A stretch of DNA of 64,000 nt from Desarmillaria ectypa (taxonomy: Eukaryota; Basidiomycota; Agaricomycetes; Agaricales; Physalacriaceae), in the NCBI GenBank assembly GCA_030407005.1, contig JAUDYN010000003.1, positions 3,534,001 through 3,598,000 of the forward strand, read 5' to 3'. The notes below the pieces were generated by a model, which was not told the origin of the DNA, ran no database searches, and saw only the letters and a list, made by a program, of their open reading frames with translations. A program made the translations under genes and the position numbers. Positions 60,901 through 64,000 of this stretch are shown in pieces. Each line of letters opens with the position of its first letter. Positions within the stretch are counted from its first letter, which is position 1.

Positions 60901-61373
60901 TCCCAAACCAGCAACAACCACCACCTCCTCTGCCAGACCTCATTGATGGTCAGGAAGAATATGAGATTGAAGAAGTTCTAGATTCATGAACTCGAAAAGT
61001 ATGCTCAAAAAGAGGACAACCATCCAGAGAAGTCACAGACTACCTTGTCAAATGAAAGGGCTGGACCAGGGAACACAATTCCTGGGTCAGAGAAACTGAG
61101 ATGTCGAATGCCATGGAAGGGATCAAAGAGTATCAGGCTAGCATAAACTGCACCTTATACACTCTCAAAATCACAACTAAGAACAAAATAGTGGTCAAAA
61201 TACTGGATCATGAATACTCCAACAATGGCAATGTCACATATCTAGCCCAACGAAAGGATGGGCATCAGAAATGGATCATCAATCCAGATCAAGACTTATG
61301 AAAAAACCTGATTGATCAGTACTGGATCAGTCAAATTGAAACACAACTCGACACCCCCAAGGAAGAGCCTTAG
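54963..61373 (+). pseudogene. Gypsy gag-pol polyprotein, heavily mutated
   Basis: The gag start is uncertain. Gag core near 55640-55800 reads LFEGDHDDIEHFIGDC and HFEGATKDWWVYKR. A CCHC knuckle CFRCDKKGHLSKNC is near 56410. The protease motif LLDSGCTSSS is near 57736. Reverse transcriptase has [13 protein letters not shown] near 58710 and YLDDILIF near 58803. RNase H has EADASDGTIGAILSQ near 59250. Integrase has the zinc part HITARHSGIAKTKE and CETCQRMK near 59880-60003, then a DDE core with HISVDMVTGLP near 60070, VVISD near 60250 and [10 protein letters not shown] near 60340. A chromodomain (YEIEEVLDS ... KGWTREHNSWV) is near 60960-61090. Many stops, mostly TGA where Arg is expected; no active product is possible. 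Confidence 0.88.
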
Positions 61374-61405
61374 CAGTCAGGATGACTGCTTTAACAAGAG
61401 GGTAA

Positions 61406-61777
61406 TGTTATGATTTTTCTGTTATCTTATCTTATCCAAGTCATATCCATGACTCATCCATCTAATCAGCCATTGTCTTCACTTTGTATCGACACTCTCA
61501 CCAACCACCACCCCCATTCATGCAAGGTGTCACCCTCGTTCTCTCTCATTGGACCATAGCATTTCACCTATTAATATACATCATACTTACAGTATATAAG
61601 TAGAGTAAAACTCACCATTGTACTCTATCTTTCAACTAAATTACATTCTTATACCTCTTATTGTATAACACCAAAGACCAAGCCTAACTCTCCATTAAAT
61701 GGGTGATTGTTCAAATGCAAAACAGCCCAGGAGAACAGCTTACATTCCAAGTCACATGCATAAGATGGGCCATAACA
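61406..61777 (+). repeat. 3' LTR of gypsy element
   Basis: 372 bp, TGTTATGATTTTTCTG to GGGCCATAACA, followed by CAGAA target duplication. Shorter than the 5' LTR by one internal deletion. Confidence 0.9.
61593..61639 (+). promoter_or_regulatory. LTR TATA box and inferred transcript start
   Basis: TATATAAG at 61593-61600 lies 34 bases before ATCTTTCAACTAA (61627-61639), the stretch complementary to the primer site. That spacing fits the start of transcription of a Pol II promoter, so the RNA 5' end can pair with its own primer site. The same TATA box is in the 5' LTR near 53785. Confidence 0.6.
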
Positions 61778-61782
61778 CAGAA

Positions 61783-61849
61783 GCTGCAATATTTTAGCTT
61801 TATCAGCATCAGTAAAGTCTGGTGGAATATTACTGGTTTGAGTGGCCAG
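61783..61849 (-). pseudogene. Membrane-protein copy C, first codons
   Basis: Minus strand from 61849: CTG where the ATG of copy A lies, then ATQTSNIPPDFTDADKAKIL, close to MATQISTPPNLTDADR of copy A. It ends at the gypsy target site and continues at 53537 in the same frame. The start codon is lost (A to C on the coding strand). Confidence 0.7.
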
Positions 61850-62541
61850 CAAGAAAGTTTAAGAGAGTGTAGTATAATGAACAGGAGAGTAGTCTGGGAA
61901 TAATAAACATCAACTGATCATTATATAGCATACAGAGTGCACCTCAATAACCTGTCATAGAAAGATGATCATCATATCATAATTACCTCCAATATCATGG
62001 TGAAAAAAGAATCAGAGATGAATATAACATGTCCAACAGCATTTGACAACTTGATGGCAAGTAATACAATCTGCACTAAGTTCATCTGATTCTATTAAAT
62101 ATCATTGACACTACCATATCAAAGAAAGAAGTGACTTGTGATCTAAAGAGAAGACAGAGTGTTATATATGCAGGAGAGTGATATCAATGATGAAGGAGAA
62201 AATGGTTGAAACAGTTATAAGAATACACAAAAAAATTTAGCACACCACCAATATCTCTTTTAATGGTATATCCTTGTGACCTGTTCAACACATATATATG
62301 GCCCTGCGTTCTGAAACCTCACTGCAAATGGCATCATTAGAAATTCAAAATCATATCCAACACATGGCTTGCCTATGAAAAGGAGTAGTCATTCTATTGT
62401 AGGTGAGCATCAAGGAGGGTGAACGATGCAAGTAAATCCCACTGGCAGCAATAGTAATGACAGAGCAAATAGCACCGGCACTCCAAGCAGAGCTCGACCA
62501 AGGCAGCATCGGGATTAAGACAGCTAGTACTTAATACTATT
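61850..62541. other. Right part of CpG-depleted block
   Basis: No gene. CpG stays rare until about 62300 and then returns. It may hold the old promoter of membrane-protein copy C. Confidence 0.4.
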
Positions 62542-62542
62542 C

Positions 62543-62606
62543 GCCAAAATACGCATCCATTGCAGAGATCACTGTTCTAGTACGACGAGATACCAGTCTC
62601 CAATAT
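62543..62606 (+). pseudogene. Partial copy of SUMO exon 2
   Basis: About 64 bases match 62937-63000, covering the end of SUMO intron 1 (CATCCATTGCAG against CGTCCATTGCAG) and the first codons of exon 2 (EITVLVRRDT). Most differences are CG in the gene and CA or TG here. A 45-base direct repeat also follows at 62606 and again near 62711. It cannot be expressed as SUMO. Confidence 0.7.
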
Positions 62607-62837
62607 ACACGTCCCACTATTGTGAAAGTCAGTGAGCAAAGAGATGATCAGTTCAGGCAACGAATTCACTGGGATCCAAGCCGTCAAAGGTTTGGCGACA
62701 AAGTACGACGTATACGCCCCGCCATCGTGAGAGTCACTGAGCAGAAGAGACAAGTCGGAACCAAAGCGCGCGGTGACGCGTGACCGTGACCACGCGTTTT
62801 TGCCTTCACCTCCATCTGTCCCTTTTCTCGAGTCGCG

Positions 62838-63401
62838 ATGTCCCAAGAGCCCGAAGAAGTCAAGCCCAAGATCAACATCAATATCCAGACAGACGATGGC
62901 ACCAGTGCGCTCTAGTCCTCCTTTTGCCACTTCCTCGCCAAAACACGCGTCCATTGCAGAGATCACCGTCCTAGTGCGACGAGATACCAAGTTCTCCAAA
63001 GTCTTCCAGGCGGCCGAGGTGCGTGTATGCGGTTCGAGTTGGTTCGCGTCGTTCTGATTATGGCGGTGGTGTGGTAGAAAAAGTTTGGGAAGGAGTCAGG
63101 CGCGTGTAGTCAACCGTAAGCTTAAGTGACGTGGGTCCGCTGATGGTGGCGGTTAGGCACGTTCAAGTTTACATATGAGGGGAAGCGAATACAGAAGGAC
63201 GAGACGCCTGCAGAGGTATGTGGTCGTTGTCGCGTCTCGTTGGTTATGGATTTGATACTACTACTACACCTAGGTCGACATGGAGGATGGTGATACGATA
63301 GACGCGCATCTAGGCCAGGTATTGTCTTTTACTTGTCTCTTCTGTGCTCTACAGGCTCACTGGTGACTTAGGTTGGAGGTGGGCATCAGTGGTATCTATG
63401 A
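62838..63401 (+). CDS. SMT3: SUMO (Smt3-type ubiquitin-like modifier)
   Basis: Six exons: 62838-62904, 62960-63018, 63078-63099, 63157-63215, 63274-63318, 63372-63401, 93 residues. It begins MSQEPEEVKPKININIQTDD. The ubiquitin fold carries ITVLVRRDTKFSKVFQAAE, KKFGKESG, TFKFTYEGKRIQKDETPAE and VDMEDGDTIDAHLGQ. The end is VGGGHQWYL, so a SUMO protease would cut after the GG to expose the conjugating Gly. A VKPK stretch near residue 8 resembles the KxE-type tail lysine region. Intron 3 is read with a GC donor (63100) because this gives the family's gap-free ESGTFKF; a GT donor five bases further would add two residues. Single-copy housekeeping gene: nuclear and cytosolic protein conjugation. 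Confidence 0.88.
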
Positions 63402-63489
63402 ACGACTGAACGAAAGAAACAGACTTTGTTCATGGAAACTGAACAGCCAATATTTATTATATGTACAGCAAAAGGGAAACAATTGATGA

Positions 63490-64000
63490 TCATGAGGTGG
63501 CAGGCTGACCGAGTAATGAAGCTCTCTACAGAGAAAATCAGTCAAATGATAGCAAAAGTTGGAAGATGACTACTAACCAACTGCAACACACTCGCCCGCT
63601 CTGTGGGTCCCAAGGAATTGATCTGCTCCGGCGTCATCTGTATAACGTGCATGATCATAGCCTGCGAAAAAATACAGTTCAGCAAGAGAACGACACGGAA
63701 CAGAGCGAACGCACTTTTTGCTCATCAGGCATCGCAGCCAGGAGATCCAAAGGTTGTGCTGTGGCAGGTTGTGGCTGCGAGTATGGCTGCTGCCCGCTGT
63801 AGCCTGAAAATGACGGCTGAGGAGGCTGACTGTACGTTTGCTGTGGTACTGGTGGCGTGGTCGTGGGCGTAGGCGTGATCGCCGGTGTCGCTTGTGCCTG
63901 TGCTTGCTGCTGCCCGTACTCCGCCAATATCCTCTACTTCCTTCAACGTCAGCCCCAGGCTATATATCCTTTATTGCTACACACCTGAAAGACATCGAAA
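63490..64000 (-). CDS. CstF-64 (cleavage stimulation factor subunit 2), C-terminal part
   Basis: Partial gene running off the window. Exons seen: 63985-64000 and beyond, 63715-63933, 63578-63661, 63490-63525. The Q/P/T-rich hinge begins RILAEYGQQQAQAQ, followed by LDLLAAMPDEQK. The C-terminal helical domain MIMHVIQMTPEQINSLGP and TERASVLQL leads to the end LRASLLGQPATS. The motif PDEQKA-MIM-VIQMTPEQI-LPP-like is the CstF-64/Rna15 C-terminal domain, which in the family contacts the Pcf11 factor. The N-terminal RRM lies outside the window. Role: recognition of the downstream element during mRNA 3' end formation, nuclear. Convergent with SUMO, 88 bases apart. Confidence 0.8.

Larger units (their letters stand above)
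53538..61777 (+). mobile_element. Ty3/gypsy chromovirus-type LTR retrotransposon
   Basis: Complete layout: 5' LTR 53538-53965, self-priming site, gag, protease, reverse transcriptase, RNase H, integrase, chromodomain, purine tract AAGAGGGTAA, 3' LTR 61406-61777. The 5-bp target duplication CAGAA is perfect (53533-53537 and 61778-61782). Integrase after RNase H gives the gypsy order, and the C-terminal chromodomain places it with chromoviruses (Tf1/sushi relatives). It lies within exon 1 of membrane-protein copy C; joining the flanks at the duplication restores the frame of that exon. The coding part is riddled with stops, mostly TGA at Arg positions. Confidence 0.92.

Noticed and set aside
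1..64000. CRISPR arrays, bacterial operons, ribosomal RNA
   Set aside because: Spliceosomal introns and fungal families throughout; no regularly spaced repeats with spacers and no rRNA sequence seen.

Overview
The window looks like nuclear DNA of an agaricomycete (mushroom-forming basidiomycete). Genes are broken by many 50-65 nt GT-AG introns, the families present are fungal (cytochrome P450, fungal BTB/POZ, fungal F-box/LRR, CBM21 phosphatase regulator, ZIP transporter, SUMO, CstF-64), and all mobile elements are fungal retrotransposons. No search was run; family names rest on motifs read in the translations.

Layout. 0.6-6.1 kb: a multi-spanning membrane-protein gene (copy A, minus strand) broken by a Ty1/copia element whose two LTRs do not match. 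8.0-8.7 kb: a decayed tandem repeat with intron-like segments. 9.7-11.0 kb: an intact copy of the same membrane-protein family (copy B, six exons). 11.8-13.3 kb: two paralogous small secreted-protein genes. 14.4-16.8 kb: a many-exon cytochrome P450. 16.8-21.2 kb: gene-poor. 21.2-31.9 kb: a BTB/POZ cluster (three intact copies, one wrecked copy, one 3' fragment) with a LINE remnant and a C2H2 zinc-finger gene. 34.2 kb: a degenerate intron-containing tRNA-Phe. 36.1-38.1 kb: a CBM21 protein phosphatase 1 regulator. 40.2-43.6 kb: a second BTB/zinc-finger pair. 44.8-45.7 kb: remnant of another membrane-protein family. 47.3-48.9 kb: F-box/LRR gene. 49.2-51.0 kb: ZIP metal transporter. 51.2-62.3 kb: a CpG-depleted block holding membrane-protein copy C, split by a Ty3/gypsy chromovirus-type element and carrying a solo copia LTR. 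62.5-64 kb: SUMO gene, preceded by a mutated partial copy of its exon 2, and the 3' end of a CstF-64 gene that runs off the window.

Main points. (1) The divergent pair zinc finger/BTB at 28.9-31.9 kb and the pair BTB/zinc finger at 40.2-43.6 kb are an inverted duplication with identical exon lengths, and decay is reciprocal: the first block keeps the BTB gene and has lost the zinc-finger start, while the second keeps the zinc-finger gene and has a nonsense codon in BTB. (2) The gypsy element has a perfect 5-bp target duplication, and its two LTRs show TG in one and CA in the other at the same sites, which points to ancestral CpG and strong CpG deamination. Arg CGA codons appear as TGA across its polyprotein. 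(3) The gypsy primer site is complementary to a stretch inside its own LTR about 34 nt after a TATA box, the signature of Tf1/sushi-type self-priming. (4) The copia element has unlike LTRs, no matching target duplication, and the middle of its host gene is missing, so it is best read as a recombinant between two elements. (5) All BTB copies share a terminal phase-0 intron and a 30-nt last exon that a plain ORF reading misses.
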